A stretch of 64,000 nucleotides of DNA from Amycolatopsis roodepoortensis (GCF_014873915.1 NZ_JADBEJ010000004.1:1116001-1180000), one strand, 5' to 3'. Numbered from the stretch's first letter, positions 8,914 through 18,536 are shown. Notes: generated from the letters alone by a model not told the origin. Program-made: numbers and translations.

Positions 8914-8985
8914 TCCGCCGTAGTGTAATCGGCAGCACTTCAGATTTTGGTTCTGACAGTTCAGGTTCGAATCCTGGCGGCGGAG
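8914..8985 (+). tRNA. tRNA-Gln (anticodon UUG)
   Basis: Complete cloverleaf: acceptor arms TCCGCCG and CGGCGGA pair perfectly with discriminator G; the anticodon arm TCAGA-TTTTGGT-TCTGA carries UUG; the T arm is TCAGG-TTCGAAT-CCTGG. No CCA is encoded. A tRNA-Gln beside the glmU block is also what I recall for mycobacteria. Confidence 0.97.
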
Positions 8986-9028
8986 CAGACGAACAGATGA
9001 CCAGCGGCGTTTTCAACGGTGGGGGTGT

Positions 9029-10777
9029 GTGCGGCTGACCGAGGACGCGACGACCAGTGGCAGGCGGCCGGCGCTTGCGGAGATGTCCGACGCCTGGCTT
9101 TACGGTCGCGCGCGCGAACTCGGGGCGGCCATCCAGCGGGTCGGCTTCGCCGAGCAGCTGGACATCGTCACCAGCCTCGACGAACTCCTAGACGAGACAC
9201 AGCGCCGCGGCGAACCCTTGCTGGTCGCCCAGCTGCTGCGCTACTCGGCGATGGCACGGCTGGTCACCCGCGGCCTCGCCGCCGAAGCCGAACCCCGGCT
9301 CGACGAGATGCTCGCGCACACCAGGCGGCACGGTCTCGCGCTGATGCGGGCCGACGCGCACGCCATGCGCGGCCGTCGGCTGGTGATCGCCAAACAGGAG
9401 GACGCCGCCCTCACCGAGATCGCCAGGGCGCTGGCCATCCTCGACGATTCCGCGGTCCCGGACCGCCAGGTCGGCAGGCGCAACTGGGACCGGATGCTGT
9501 CCACGACCCTGGTCGACTGCTGGCTGGTGCTGAACCAGCTGGGCGTCTACGAGGCGGCCGAGGAGGCCATCGCCCGCGCCGCGCAGGCGATCCGCGACAG
9601 CGCGAGCCCGCACGAGATCGCGCTCCAGCTGATCAACCGGGTCAAGATGCTGCTGGGCTGGGGTCTCCGGCTCGAACGCATCGAGCGCTACGACGAGGGC
9701 GCGGACAAGTTCCGCACCGCGGCGTCGATGGCCCAGGCCGCCGAAGGCCCGTTCACCGAGTCGCTCTTCCCGCGCAAGGCGGGGGTGCCCGCGATCGACC
9801 AGGTCGGCGTGCTCGCCGCGGCCGCCGCGCTGGCGTCGCCCGATTCGTCGCATATCGAACGACTGAACTCGCTGCTGCATCCGGAACTGGTGTTCCCGCA
9901 CGAACGCGAGATCATCGCCATCGCGCTGGCCCGCTGCCTGGACAACGACGGCCGCCGCGAGGACGCCCTGCAGGTACTCAAAGAGGTCCGCGAGGACAAC
10001 GAGGACGGCTCACTGCCGTCGATGCGGCTGAACCTCGCCCGCGAGCTCGCCAGGCTCGACACCACCCCGGACTACGCGTCCGGGGCGAGCCAGTCACTGA
10101 TCGACTACGCGACCATCCTGGAAACGGAGATGTGGTCGCTGCGGGAATCGCAGATCGCCACGCTCAACGCGCGCCGGGAGCACGAACGCCTGTCCGCCGA
10201 GCACGGCGCGATCACCCAGCAGGCCCTCCAGGACCCGCTCACCGGGCTGCCGAACCGGCGCGCGCTCGACGAAAAGCTGCGTTCGCTGGCGTCGTCCGCC
10301 GACGCCCAGCCCCTCGCGGTGGCCCTGGTCGACCTCGACGGTTTCAAGGACGTCAACGACAAGCAGTCGCATGCCGAGGGCGACAACGTTCTCCGTGTCA
10401 TCGCGAGCACGCTGCGCGACGCCCTGCGCGGCGACGACGTGGTCGCCCGATACGGCGGAGACGAGTTCATCGTGCTTCTACCTGGGGCTCCGGCGTCCGC
10501 GGCGAAGCAGGCGCTGGGTCGTTCTGTGAATGCCGTCGCATCTCTGCCGCACCATCTTTCGCACGGCGTCACCCTCTCCGTCGGCCTCGTCTCGCTCCGC
10601 CCGCAGGAGCGGGCCGAGCAGGTCCTCGCCCGCGCCGACGCGGCCATGTACCAGGCGAAACGCGGCGGCGGGAACCAGGTTTCGTCGGTGAACTCGATGG
10701 CCATCGACCCGGCGACCGGATGGCCCGGTGAGGATGCTCCGACCGACCCCGCGTGGGACGCCGAGCAGCCCACGTAG
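9029..10777 (+). CDS. Soluble diguanylate cyclase with helical-repeat N-terminus (GGDEF)
   Basis: Predicted synthesis of cyclic di-GMP from two GTP. The first 390 residues are alpha-helical with TPR-like character (for example RADAHAMRGRRLVIAKQEDA) and have no membrane segment or phosphorylation domain. The GGDEF domain starts DPLTGLPNRRALDEKL, has the metal site LVDLDGFKDVND, and the active-site loop RYGGDEF at about 474-480. The inhibitory I-site RxxD (RGDD) is five residues before GGDEF, so product inhibition is expected. There is no EAL domain. The GTG start is one of several overlapping GTGs; the helical region probably senses a protein partner. Confidence 0.92.
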   Translation: MRLTEDATTSGRRPALAEMSDAWLYGRARELGAAIQRVGFAEQLDIVTSLDELLDETQRRGEPLLVAQLLRYSAMARLVTRGLAAEAEPRLDEMLAHTRRHGLALMRADAHAMRGRRLVIAKQEDAALTEIARALAILDDSAVPDRQVGRRNWDRMLSTTLVDCWLVLNQLGVYEAAEEAIARAAQAIRDSASPHEIALQLINRVKMLLGWGLRLERIERYDEGADKFRTAASMAQAAEGPFTESLFPRKAGVPAIDQVGVLAAAAALASPDSSHIERLNSLLHPELVFPHEREIIAIALARCLDNDGRREDALQVLKEVREDNEDGSLPSMRLNLARELARLDTTPDYASGASQSLIDYATILETEMWSLRESQIATLNARREHERLSAEHGAITQQALQDPLTGLPNRRALDEKLRSLASSADAQPLAVALVDLDGFKDVNDKQSHAEGDNVLRVIASTLRDALRGDDVVARYGGDEFIVLLPGAPASAAKQALGRSVNAVASLPHHLSHGVTLSVGLVSLRPQERAEQVLARADAAMYQAKRGGGNQVSSVNSMAIDPATGWPGEDAPTDPAWDAEQPT

Positions 10778-10821
10778 GATCAATGCCCGACAACCACCGT
10801 TGGTGAAATGTTGGGAGAGCC

Positions 10822-12309
10822 GTGACCGGCCCGCTGAGCACGTTGATCCTCGCCGCGGGTGAGGGCACCCGCATGCGTTCGTCCACCCCGAAGGTGCTGC
10901 ACCCGATCGCCGGCCGTCCGTTGGTCGAGCACGCGGTGCGGGCCGCCGCGGGACTGAACCCCGAGCACCTGGTCGTGGTCGTCGGCCACGGTCGCGACTC
11001 GGTCGGCGCCCGGCTGGAAAAGGTCGGCGAGGCTCTCGGCCGCCAGGTCGTCACGGCCGTCCAGGAAGAACAGAAGGGCACCGGGCACGCCGTCTCGTGC
11101 GCGCTCTCCGCGCTGCCCGGCGGGCTGACCGGCACCGTCGTCGTCAGCTACGGCGACGTCCCGCTGCTCGACACCGAAACGCTCGCTTCCCTGGTCGCCG
11201 AGCACACCTCCACCGGTAACGCGGTCACCGTGCTGACCGCCGTCGTCGAGAACCCGACCGGATACGGCCGGATCATCCGCGACGAGAACGGCGTCGTCAC
11301 CTCGATCGTCGAGCAGAAGGACGCCACCCCCGAACAGCACGAAATCGCCGAAATCAACTCCGGCGTCTACGCCTTCGACGCTCCCGTCCTCGTCGACGGG
11401 CTCTCGCGGCTTTCGACGGACAACGCGCAGGGCGAGCTCTACCTCACCGACGTCCTCGGCATCGCCCGCGGCGACGGCAAGGGCGTCGGCGCGCTGGTCA
11501 TCGACGACCCGTGGGTGACCGAAGGCGTCAACGACCGCGTCCAGCTCTCCGTCCTCGGCGCCGAGCTGAACCGCCGGATCGTCCGCGGCTGGCAGCGGGC
11601 CGGCGTCACCGTCGTCGACCCCGCGAGCACCTGGATCGACGCGGGCGTGATCCTGTCGCGCGACGTCGTCATCGAGCCCGGCGTGCAGCTGAAGGGTTCG
11701 ACGTCGGTCGGCGAGGGCGCGCAGATCGGCCCGGACAGCACGTTGGAGAACGTCTCCGTCGGCGCTGGCGCGTCGGTGGTGCGGACCCACGGTTCCGATT
11801 CGGAACTGGGCGACGGCGTGAAGGTCGGCCCGTTCACCTACCTGCGTCCCGGTTCCAAACTGGGGACCAAGGGCAAACTCGGCGCTTTCGTCGAGACGAA
11901 GAACGCCGACATCGGCGCCGGCACGAAGGTCCCGCACCTGACCTACGTCGGCGACGCGACCATCGGCGAGAACAGCAACATCGGCTGCTCCAGCGTCTTC
12001 GTCAACTACGACGGCGTGAACAAGCACCACACCACGATCGGCTCCCATGTGCGGCTCGGCGCGGACAACACGTTCGTCGCCCCGGTGACCATCGGCGACG
12101 GTGCCTACAGTGGGGCAGGCACCGTGATCAGGCAAGACGTGCCCCCGGGCGCGCTCGCCGTGTCCACCGGGCCGCAGCGCAACATCGAAGACTGGGTGTC
12201 CCGGCGCAGGCCGGGCACACCCGCGGCGGAAGCAGCTTCCGCCGCGAAGCAGGACACCACCGCCGTGTCCGATTCGAACAAGGGAAACGACGGGGAGTCG
12301 CCAGCATGA
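10822..12309 (+). CDS. glmU: Bifunctional N-acetylglucosamine-1-P uridyltransferase / glucosamine-1-P acetyltransferase
   Basis: Makes UDP-N-acetylglucosamine for peptidoglycan in two steps: acetylation of glucosamine-1-phosphate and uridylyl transfer. The N-terminal pyrophosphorylase domain has [11 protein letters not shown] and the Lys of [13 protein letters not shown]; the C-terminal left-handed beta-helix has hexapeptide repeats and the acetyltransferase segment [13 protein letters not shown]. Length (495) equals the mycobacterial enzyme, including a low-complexity acidic C-terminal tail. The stop overlaps the prs start by 4 bp (ATGA), an arrangement also seen as glmU-prs in mycobacteria. 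GTG start follows the AG-rich GGGAGAG ribosome-binding site. Confidence 0.98.
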   Translation: MTGPLSTLILAAGEGTRMRSSTPKVLHPIAGRPLVEHAVRAAAGLNPEHLVVVVGHGRDSVGARLEKVGEALGRQVVTAVQEEQKGTGHAVSCALSALPGGLTGTVVVSYGDVPLLDTETLASLVAEHTSTGNAVTVLTAVVENPTGYGRIIRDENGVVTSIVEQKDATPEQHEIAEINSGVYAFDAPVLVDGLSRLSTDNAQGELYLTDVLGIARGDGKGVGALVIDDPWVTEGVNDRVQLSVLGAELNRRIVRGWQRAGVTVVDPASTWIDAGVILSRDVVIEPGVQLKGSTSVGEGAQIGPDSTLENVSVGAGASVVRTHGSDSELGDGVKVGPFTYLRPGSKLGTKGKLGAFVETKNADIGAGTKVPHLTYVGDATIGENSNIGCSSVFVNYDGVNKHHTTIGSHVRLGADNTFVAPVTIGDGAYSGAGTVIRQDVPPGALAVSTGPQRNIEDWVSRRRPGTPAAEAASAAKQDTTAVSDSNKGNDGESPA

Positions 12310-13286
12310 GCTCGAAGTCCGGAACACCGAAGAAGAACCTGATGCTCTTCTCCGGGCGCGCCCACCCGGAACTCGCGGAAGAGGTGGCCAAGCACCTCAA
12401 CGTGTCGGTCGTACCGCAGACCGCGCACAATTTCGCCAACGGGGAGATCTTCGTCCGGTTCAACGAATCGGTGCGCGGGACCGACGCGTTCGTGATCCAG
12501 AGCCACCCCGCGCCCATCAACGAATGGGTGATGGAGCAGCTGATCATGGTGGACGCCCTCAAGCGGGCGAGCGCCAAGCGGATCACCGTGATCATGCCGT
12601 TCTACCCGTACGCGCGGCAGGACAAGAAGCACAAGGGCCGCGAGCCGATCTCCGCGCGCCTGATCGCGGACCTGTTCAAGACCGCGGGCGCCGACCGGAT
12701 CATGACGGTCGACCTGCACACCGCGCAGATCCAGGGCTTCTTCGACGGCCCCGTCGACCACCTGCTCGCGCAGAACGTGCTGGCCGCGCACATCAACAAG
12801 ACCTACCGGGACGAGAACATCACCGTCGTCTCGCCGGACTCCGGCCGCGTACGGCTCGCCGAGAAGTGGGCGGCGCAGCTGGGTGACCGGCCGATCGCCT
12901 TCATCCACAAGACCCGCGACCCCGACAAGCCGAACCAGGCCGTCGCCAACCGCGTCGTCGGCAAGGTCCGCGGTCAGCTGTGCGTGCTGATCGACGACAT
13001 GATCGACACCGGCGGCACGATCGTGAAGGCCACCGAGGCCCTGCTCGACGAAGGCGCGTCCGACGTCGTCATCGCCTCGACCCACGGCATCCTGTCCGAT
13101 CCCGCCACCGAGCGGCTGTCGAACTGCAAGGCGCGCGAGGTCATCGTCACCAACACGCTGCCGATCCCGGCGGAGAAGCGATTCCCGGGGCTGACCGTGC
13201 TGTCCATCGCGCCGCTGCTGGCGCAGGCGATCCAGCAGGTCTTCGAGGACGGGTCGGTCACGTCCCTCTTCGACGGCAACGCCTGA
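12306..13286 (+). CDS. prs: Ribose-phosphate pyrophosphokinase
   Basis: Class I PRPP synthetase (326 residues) that makes phosphoribosyl pyrophosphate from ribose-5-phosphate and ATP for nucleotide, histidine and tryptophan synthesis, and in actinobacteria also for decaprenyl-phosphoribose. Seen: the ATP loop region [14 protein letters not shown], the divalent-cation site [19 protein letters not shown], and the PRPP-binding loop [13 protein letters not shown]. Translationally coupled to glmU. A strong terminator-like hairpin follows at 13293. Confidence 0.98.
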   Translation: MSSKSGTPKKNLMLFSGRAHPELAEEVAKHLNVSVVPQTAHNFANGEIFVRFNESVRGTDAFVIQSHPAPINEWVMEQLIMVDALKRASAKRITVIMPFYPYARQDKKHKGREPISARLIADLFKTAGADRIMTVDLHTAQIQGFFDGPVDHLLAQNVLAAHINKTYRDENITVVSPDSGRVRLAEKWAAQLGDRPIAFIHKTRDPDKPNQAVANRVVGKVRGQLCVLIDDMIDTGGTIVKATEALLDEGASDVVIASTHGILSDPATERLSNCKAREVIVTNTLPIPAEKRFPGLTVLSIAPLLAQAIQQVFEDGSVTSLFDGNA

Positions 13287-13292
13287 TCCCAG

Positions 13293-13359
13293 CGAAGCAA
13301 GGGACCTTTACTCCCGCTCTCTTCCGGAGAGTGAGAGCAAAGGTCCCTTGCTTCGTTTT
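13293..13359 (+). terminator. Terminator-like hairpin after prs (AAGGGACCTTT family)
   Basis: Perfect 17-bp outer arms at 13293-13309 and 13339-13355 with the core GCAAGGGACCTTT/AAAGGTCCCTTGC, an inner CTCTC/GAGAG stem, and a TTTT run just after. It lies 7 bp past the prs stop. Related hairpins are at 42345 and 47943. Confidence 0.8.
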
Positions 13360-13402
13360 CGGCTCATCGCGAAACGGCGCGCGCCCGGCCTCCCCGCGTG
13401 GC

Positions 13403-13408
13403 TAGGTT
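13403..13408 (+). promoter_or_regulatory. -10 element for a likely leaderless transcript
   Basis: TAGGTT ends six bases before ATG 13415, with no ribosome-binding site between them. Confidence 0.5.
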
Positions 13409-13414
13409 TCCGTC

Positions 13415-14290
13415 ATGGGGAAATTCAAATTCGGCGTGAACCTGTGGGGCGCCGAGAACCGTGAAGACTGGGTCGCGAAGTGCCGCCGCGTCGAGGCCCT
13501 CGGATTCGACGTCATCTCCGTGCCCGACCATCTCGGCCCGGGACGGAACGCGCCTTTCCCGGCGCTGACCATGGCCGCCGCTGTCACCGAGCGGCCCCGC
13601 GTCGGCACTCTCGTCTCCAACATGGCCTTCTACAACGCCGCGCTCTTCGCCCGCGAAGTCGTCACGACGGTGAAGATGACAGGCGACCGGCTGGACCTCG
13701 GACTCGGCTCCGGCCACATGAAATCGGAATTCGACGAGGCCGGCCTGCCGTGGACCCCGGCCAAGGAACGTATCGACTACCTCGCCAAGAGCCTTGACCA
13801 CCTGCGTGAACACTTCGCCGGCGAAGGAATCACTCCCCCGCCGCTGCTCCTCGCGGGCAACAGCGACGGCGTGCTGTCACTCGCCGCCCGCGAAGCCGAC
13901 ATCGCCGGCTTCGCGGGCCTTCGTCAAGCACCGGGGAAACCGCCGGGCACGTTCAGGCTCGACGACGCCGAGCGCATGGACGAACGCGTCGCCTTCTTCC
14001 GCTCACACGCGAACGGCCGCGATCCCGAACTGAACATGCTCGTCCAGCGGGTCGTCGTCACGGACGACCGGCGCGCGGCCGCCGAGTCCTGGCGTGAGGA
14101 ACTCAAGGACCAGGACAGCCTCGACGTCGACACCCTGCTCGAAACGCCCCAATTGCTGTTCGGAACCACCGAAGAGATGGTCCGGCAGCTCCAGGAGCGT
14201 CGCGAACGATATGGCTTCTCCTACATCACGGTGTTCGAACCGATGCTGGAAGCGTTCGCGCCGGTCGTGCGGGAACTGTCCGGTCAGTAG
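13415..14290 (+). CDS. LLM-class F420-dependent oxidoreductase
   Basis: Luciferase-like fold enzyme of 291 residues, of the TIGR03621-like group by its overall pattern (FKFGVNLWGAENREDWVAKC at the start, then GFDVISVPDHLGPGRNAPFP, LGLGSGHMKSEFDEAG and a C-terminal ITVFEPMLEAFAPVV). Such enzymes use reduced F420 to reduce or oxidise small organic molecules; the substrate is unknown. It is monocistronic, with a leaderless-type promoter, and its 3' end overlaps the convergent NAD(P)-binding protein by 7 bp. Confidence 0.92.
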   Translation: MGKFKFGVNLWGAENREDWVAKCRRVEALGFDVISVPDHLGPGRNAPFPALTMAAAVTERPRVGTLVSNMAFYNAALFAREVVTTVKMTGDRLDLGLGSGHMKSEFDEAGLPWTPAKERIDYLAKSLDHLREHFAGEGITPPPLLLAGNSDGVLSLAAREADIAGFAGLRQAPGKPPGTFRLDDAERMDERVAFFRSHANGRDPELNMLVQRVVVTDDRRAAAESWREELKDQDSLDVDTLLETPQLLFGTTEEMVRQLQERRERYGFSYITVFEPMLEAFAPVVRELSGQ

Positions 14291-14901
14291 GCCACGCAGA
14301 AACGCTGACGGCGGCGCTGAGGCTTGTCGATCTCGTCGACGAACGCGATCGCGTAATCGGCGCCGCTGATCTTCGAGCCGCCGTTCTCGTCGGTCAGGAG
14401 CACGTCGCCGCCGAGCCGGAACTCGCCGGTCCGCTCGCCCTCGGCCCACGCGCCGAACTCGGCGGCCGGGCTGAGGTAGAACCAGTCGACGTCCTCGAGA
14501 AGCTTCCGGAACGCTTCGAGCACTTCGGCGTGCGCACCCGCTTCACCCTTGTACTCGTCCGGGAACTCGGGGGTGTCGATCAGCCGCGGCCCACCCTCGG
14601 CCACGTTCAGGCTGCCCGCCCCGCCGACAACGCCGATCCGGGCGCCGTTGTCCTTCGCGACCTGCGCGATCGAGGGCACCGCGTCGAGCAGGCCACTCTG
14701 CCCGTGGACCGCGATGACCAGGACATCGGCACCCTTGGCGACCTCAGCCAAGAAGGCCTCGTCGTAGAGCGAGCCCGCCCTGGTGCCCTCACCTTCGGCG
14801 TTCCTGGACACCACCAAGACGTCGTGACCGCGGCCGCGCGCCTCGGCGGCGATCTTCCCGCCCGCGTATCCGGTTCCTCCGAAAACAACCAACTTCGCCA
14901 T
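14284..14901 (-). CDS. NAD(P)-binding Rossmann protein (atypical SDR, YwnB-like)
   Basis: NAD(P)H-binding protein of 205 residues. It starts with the dinucleotide motif VVFGGTGYAGGKIA, followed by RGHDVLVVSRN and VVGGAGSLNVAEGGPRLIDT; this layout is that of the NmrA/atypical SDR 'NAD(P)H-binding' family (YwnB/YtfG-like). Catalytic residues of classical SDRs are absent, so it may be a redox sensor or a reductase of unknown substrate. Convergent with the LLM oxidoreductase, with overlapping 3' ends. Confidence 0.85.
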   Translation of the reverse strand: MAKLVVFGGTGYAGGKIAAEARGRGHDVLVVSRNAEGEGTRAGSLYDEAFLAEVAKGADVLVIAVHGQSGLLDAVPSIAQVAKDNGARIGVVGGAGSLNVAEGGPRLIDTPEFPDEYKGEAGAHAEVLEAFRKLLEDVDWFYLSPAAEFGAWAEGERTGEFRLGGDVLLTDENGGSKISGADYAIAFVDEIDKPQRRRQRFCVAY

Positions 14902-14997
14902 CGCGTTTCTCCCTTTTCATCGGCGACCACGCCGATGCTAAGAACGCAAGATCGGCTACTTCAACGTATGCAACGCACCCCGGGGTGAGCGTGCAGG

Positions 14998-16119
14998 TCA
15001 GCCGCCCAGCGTGGCGAACTCGGACTTGAGCTTTTCGCGAACACCGGCGACGTCGACCGGAGCCCGGACTTCGCCTTTGGCCGACGGCTTCGCCTGCACC
15101 TGATAGCTGGCGTTCCGATTCGGCAGTTTGAACTTGACCTCGCACGACATGCTTGTCGTGGTGTCCGGGGCCGCGTCGGCGTTGGCCGAGCAACTCTGCG
15201 CGCCGAGCGACTGCGCGGTGAAGTCGACGGTCAGCGTCAGGCGCACGGGCGTCCCGCTCGCGCCGCCGATGACCGAATTGGCGACGTCGATGGTCGCCCG
15301 GCAGGTCCCGACGAAATCCGTACAGTCCAGCTTGTCGTTGACGACACTGACCCTGACCTGGGTGAGCGCGTCGAACGGCTGGCCGAGCCCGCCGATCGCG
15401 CCGTCCAGATCGGTCTGGAGCTTCTTGAGCGCTTCGCCGGCGAGCGGCTCGACCCGCATCTCGGCGCCGAGCGTCTTGCCGCCCGCCGCGGCGACGAGGG
15501 AGGGCGCGAAACTGACGACACGGTGCGGCGCCGCGGTGGTCACCCGCAGTGTCCCGAGCCCGCTCCCGACGTCGTAGACCTCGGTCCCGTCGGGCAACTT
15601 CGAACGGACCGGATCGGTCAACGGGTTCATCTCGGACACCGCGGTCCTCAGCGTCGACGCGGCCTTGCGCGGGCTGAGCACCTCGACGGCGTTCACCGGC
15701 AGATCCGAACTGTCCGTACGGACCCAGCTGGTGCCGTACTGGGCGCTGTCGCCGAGCCCGTGCGCCTTCCAGTATTCCGGCGTCGCCGAGAGGTACAGCT
15801 GCTTGTCGGCGGAGAGGACCTGGATGGTCTGGCCGTCGACCGGCAGCGCACCGAGCGCGCTCCCGTTCCGGGTGATCCGGAACTGCAGTTCCGCGGGCTG
15901 ACCCGACGCGTCCTTGATCGTCGCCTTGTATACGACGGCCGGCGCCTGCTCCAGCGCCTTCAGCGCGCTCTCGACAGCGCCGCGTTGCTCCGCGCGCCGA
16001 TCCACTCGCTGCTGTTCGGCGGCCGGGATCCCGGCCGCCCCGTCGATCGCGACGTCACAACCGGCCACGAGACAGCACAGGGCGGCGATCGCGCCGATCT
16101 TCGACCGTCGTGCCGGCAT
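14998..16119 (-). CDS. Conserved secreted lipoprotein of unknown function
   Basis: A 373-residue lipoprotein: signal peptide with the lipobox LVAGC (Cys at about 21). The mature part contains a beta-rich segment (SADKQLYLSATPEYWKAHGL, then SWVRTDSSDLPVN) that recalls the LppX/LprAFG-type lipid-carrier fold, but the match is too weak to assign. It occupies the position between prs and rplY where M. tuberculosis has the lipoprotein gene lpqT; it is much longer than LpqT and on the opposite strand, so I do not equate them. Two Cys pairs (LDCTDFVGTC and QSC/MSC) could form disulfides outside the membrane. Confidence 0.8.
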   Translation of the reverse strand: MPARRSKIGAIAALCCLVAGCDVAIDGAAGIPAAEQQRVDRRAEQRGAVESALKALEQAPAVVYKATIKDASGQPAELQFRITRNGSALGALPVDGQTIQVLSADKQLYLSATPEYWKAHGLGDSAQYGTSWVRTDSSDLPVNAVEVLSPRKAASTLRTAVSEMNPLTDPVRSKLPDGTEVYDVGSGLGTLRVTTAAPHRVVSFAPSLVAAAGGKTLGAEMRVEPLAGEALKKLQTDLDGAIGGLGQPFDALTQVRVSVVNDKLDCTDFVGTCRATIDVANSVIGGASGTPVRLTLTVDFTAQSLGAQSCSANADAAPDTTTSMSCEVKFKLPNRNASYQVQAKPSAKGEVRAPVDVAGVREKLKSEFATLGG

Positions 16120-16459
16120 CCCGTCCCCTTTGTCTCGCGTGCGAGCAGATCACACCTTAGAAAAGGGGTCGCGCACCACCGCATCCGCGGGTTCGCGAAG
16201 CAGCTGTCACCGACTTGTCACCTGTACGAGCCACCCGGCGGGAACCCCGCACGGCCGCTTGGTCTACACTTTCCCGGTCTCGGCGAGGCGGGTTCCGTGA
16301 GCACCTGGTGCCCGACGTGATCGACGCGGCGGCTTGAGTGGCCACACGCGGTCGAGCACGCCTGTGGAATTCGCCGCCGAACACCAGAACCGCCCCGAAC
16401 CATCCCCACCTCAGCATGCTTTCGCTGAACATGTTGGTGAATTGAAGGAGTGCTACACC
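16120..16459. other. Divergent intergenic region, lipoprotein / rplY
   Basis: This 340-bp gap should hold the promoters of the lipoprotein gene (leftward) and rplY (rightward). A TACACT hexamer at 16265-16270 is a possible rplY -10 element without a clear -35, leaving a leader of roughly 185 nt. I see no RNA gene or strong hairpin in it. The rplY ribosome-binding site GAAGGAG is at 16444-16450. Confidence 0.4.
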
Positions 16460-17065
16460 GTGTCCGAGGTAACCCTGTCCGTCGAGCCCCGCACCGAATT
16501 CGGCAAGGGTGCCGCGCGTCGCACGCGTCGTGCCGGCAAGATCCCCGCGGTGCTGTACGGGCACGGCTCGGACCCGCGCCACTACGCCCTCCCCGCCCTC
16601 GAGTTCGCCCGCGTCGTGCGTGAGAACGGCAGCAACGCCGTCATCACCCTCGAGCTCGAAGGCAAGAGCGAGCTGGCGCTGACGAAGACCATCGTCGTCC
16701 ACCCGCTGAAGAACTACATCGAGCACGTCGACCTGCTGGTCGTCCGCCGCGGCGAGAAGGTCACCGTCGACATCCCCGTCGTCGTCACCGGCACCGCGGG
16801 CCCGGGCACCCTGGTCACCACCGACCTCGACACCCTCCAGATCGAGGTCGAGGCGCTGCACATCCCCGAGCAGGTCGAGCTCTCGGTCGAGGGCGTCGAA
16901 GCCGGCACCCAGATCCTCGCCTCGCAGGTCACCCTGCCGAAGGGCGCCACCCTGGTCACCGACCCCGAGGCCCTGGTCGTCGCCGTCAACGAGGCGCCGT
17001 CCGAGTCCGCGCTCGAGGGCGAAGAGGCCGAGGCTGCGGAAGCCCCCGCCGAGGACGCCGAATAA
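16460..17065 (+). CDS. rplY: Large ribosomal subunit protein bL25 (Ctc form)
   Basis: Binds 5S rRNA in the 50S subunit. The 201-residue protein is the two-domain Ctc form: the N-terminal L25 domain ([20 protein letters not shown], then LYGHG) and the beta-rich TL5 C-terminal domain (about 95-180), with an acidic Ala/Glu tail. GTG 16460 was chosen over an upstream in-frame start because GAAGGAG lies nine bases before it and the sequence begins there in homologues. The stop is 10 bp before pth, so the two are likely cotranscribed. Confidence 0.97.
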   Translation: MSEVTLSVEPRTEFGKGAARRTRRAGKIPAVLYGHGSDPRHYALPALEFARVVRENGSNAVITLELEGKSELALTKTIVVHPLKNYIEHVDLLVVRRGEKVTVDIPVVVTGTAGPGTLVTTDLDTLQIEVEALHIPEQVELSVEGVEAGTQILASQVTLPKGATLVTDPEALVVAVNEAPSESALEGEEAEAAEAPAEDAE

Positions 17066-17075
17066 AGTCACCGAT

Positions 17076-17672
17076 GTGACCGAAGCAGTACTTCCCGGGG
17101 CCGGCGAGCAGATCCTGCTCGCCGGCCTCGGCAATCCCGGCCCCCAATACGCGGGCAACAGGCACAACGTCGGCTTCATGGTGCTCGACGAACTCGCCGG
17201 CCGCGTCGGCGGCAAGTTCAAGGCCCACAAGAGCGGCGCCGAAATCCTCGAAGGCAGGCTGGCGGGCAGGCGGGTGGTCCTGGCCAAGCCGCGTTCGTAC
17301 ATGAACCTCTCGGGCGGCCCCGTGGTGGGCGCGGCCCGGTTCTACAAGATCCCCCCGGCCGGTGTCGTGGTCATCCACGACGAGCTGGACGTCGACTTCG
17401 GCGCGATCAAGATGAAACTCGGCGGCGGCGACAACGGCCACAACGGTCTCCGCTCGATCACCAAATCGCTGGGCACGAAGGACTACTACCGTGTCCGCTT
17501 CGGCGTCGGCCGCCCTCCGGGACGGCAGGATCCGGCGGATTTCGTGCTGAAAGACTTCTCGACGGTCGAACGGAAAGAGCTCGCTTTCGAGATCGATCGT
17601 TGCGCCGACGCCGTTGAAGCGCTTATCAGCACCGGGCTCGCCGCGGCCCAGAACACCTTCCACGCTGGGTGA
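17076..17672 (+). CDS. pth: Peptidyl-tRNA hydrolase
   Basis: Releases peptides from peptidyl-tRNA that drops off ribosomes. The 198-residue protein has [20 protein letters not shown] with the catalytic His, the Asp of [12 protein letters not shown], and [13 protein letters not shown], all conserved. Starts with GTG 10 bp after rplY; the rplY-pth pairing is conserved in actinobacteria. Confidence 0.98.
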   Translation: MTEAVLPGAGEQILLAGLGNPGPQYAGNRHNVGFMVLDELAGRVGGKFKAHKSGAEILEGRLAGRRVVLAKPRSYMNLSGGPVVGAARFYKIPPAGVVVIHDELDVDFGAIKMKLGGGDNGHNGLRSITKSLGTKDYYRVRFGVGRPPGRQDPADFVLKDFSTVERKELAFEIDRCADAVEALISTGLAAAQNTFHAG

Positions 17673-17831
17673 ACCCGCTCACATGGCGGTGCGTTACATC
17701 TCGTCACTCGAAGGCGTTTCACCACGCCCCTGATCGAGTCGTGGAATAGCGCGGGCTCTTCCGGGGAACTCTCAAACCCGTTAGGACGGAATGCGGAGAT
17801 CGCATTCCCCACCGAAACCGGAGAGAGTTTC

Positions 17832-18191
17832 ATGTCGTTTACGGCCGAAGACATCACCGGCGCCACTTTCCCGAACGCCCCGATCGGGCGACGCGGATAC
17901 GCCAAACACGAGGTCGACGCGTTCCTGGAACGGATCGCCGACACGATCTCGGACCGGGACGACCTGACGGCCGCGGAGGTCCACCACGTCATGTTCTCGC
18001 GGCCGTTGATCGGTAAGCGCGGCTACGACGAACGCGAAGTCGACGATTTCCTCGACAAGGTCGAAGTGCAGCTCGCCCACCGGACCGGCCAGCACGCGCT
18101 CGGCGTGCCCGGTGCCCGCGAAGAGGACGAAGCGACCGCCGAACGCGCCGTCCCGGACCGCGGTCCCGTCGAGTTCCTGCGGGAGCGCTAG
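17832..18191 (+). CDS. Mini DivIVA-repeat protein 1
   Basis: A 119-residue protein holding two copies of the DivIVA N-terminal membrane-binding motif: [17 protein letters not shown] at about 22-38 and [17 protein letters not shown] at about 60-76. In full-length DivIVA/Wag31 this segment inserts into curved membranes at cell poles and is followed by a long coiled coil, which is missing here. The C-terminal 40 residues are polar and acidic. The start ATG 17832 follows GGAGAGA. It overlaps the next, related gene by 1 bp. Function unknown; a role in polar or septal membrane recognition is inference. Confidence 0.85.
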   Translation: MSFTAEDITGATFPNAPIGRRGYAKHEVDAFLERIADTISDRDDLTAAEVHHVMFSRPLIGKRGYDEREVDDFLDKVEVQLAHRTGQHALGVPGAREEDEATAERAVPDRGPVEFLRER

Positions 18192-18520
18192 TGCCCGTCA
18201 CCGCCTTCGAGGCCAGAACCCGGCAGTTCGACCGGGCGCCGATCGGCGCCCGCGGCTACCACGAACCCGCGGTCGACGCCTTCCTCGAACGGGTCGCGGC
18301 GACCCTCGACGGCGATGACGACCTGACGGTTTCGGACGTCCACAACGTCGCGTTCGCCAAAGCGCCGCTGTCGAAACGAGGCTATGACCAGGCAGCGGTC
18401 GACGCGTTCCTGCGAGACGTCGAAGGAACGCTGGCCGGGCTGTCGCAATCCGCCGGCTACTACATTGCGCCCGCCTTGGAGCACACCCACACCCGCAAGC
18501 CACCCTGGCGACGCCGCTGA
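18191..18520 (+). CDS. Mini DivIVA-repeat protein 2
   Basis: A 109-residue paralogue of the preceding protein, translated from a GTG that shares one base with the previous stop (TAGTG). It again has two DivIVA-type motifs, GARGYHEPAVDAFLERV (about 18-34) and SKRGYDQAAVDAFLRDV (about 62-78), spaced like those of its neighbour, with the linker pattern DDLTVSDVHNVAF resembling [13 protein letters not shown] of the first protein. No coiled coil or transmembrane segment. The arrangement indicates duplication of both the motif and the gene. A perfect hairpin terminator follows. Confidence 0.83.
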   Translation: MPVTAFEARTRQFDRAPIGARGYHEPAVDAFLERVAATLDGDDDLTVSDVHNVAFAKAPLSKRGYDQAAVDAFLRDVEGTLAGLSQSAGYYIAPALEHTHTRKPPWRRR

Positions 18521-18536
18521 CCACCGGGAGGTGCAG

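Noticed and set aside
12345..12595. Several shadow ORFs over glmU, prs and the ABC genes
   Set aside because: All overlap genes with complete conserved domains and show no start signals or family similarity.
14998..16119. Assigning the lipoprotein between prs and rplY as LpqT
   Set aside because: The position matches the mycobacterial order, but the protein is much longer, on the opposite strand, and I see no clear LpqT-domain similarity.
17673..17831. A small RNA gene between pth and the DivIVA-repeat genes
   Set aside because: The 159-bp gap has no strong hairpin or tRNA-like pattern; it probably holds only a promoter and the GGAGAGA ribosome-binding site.
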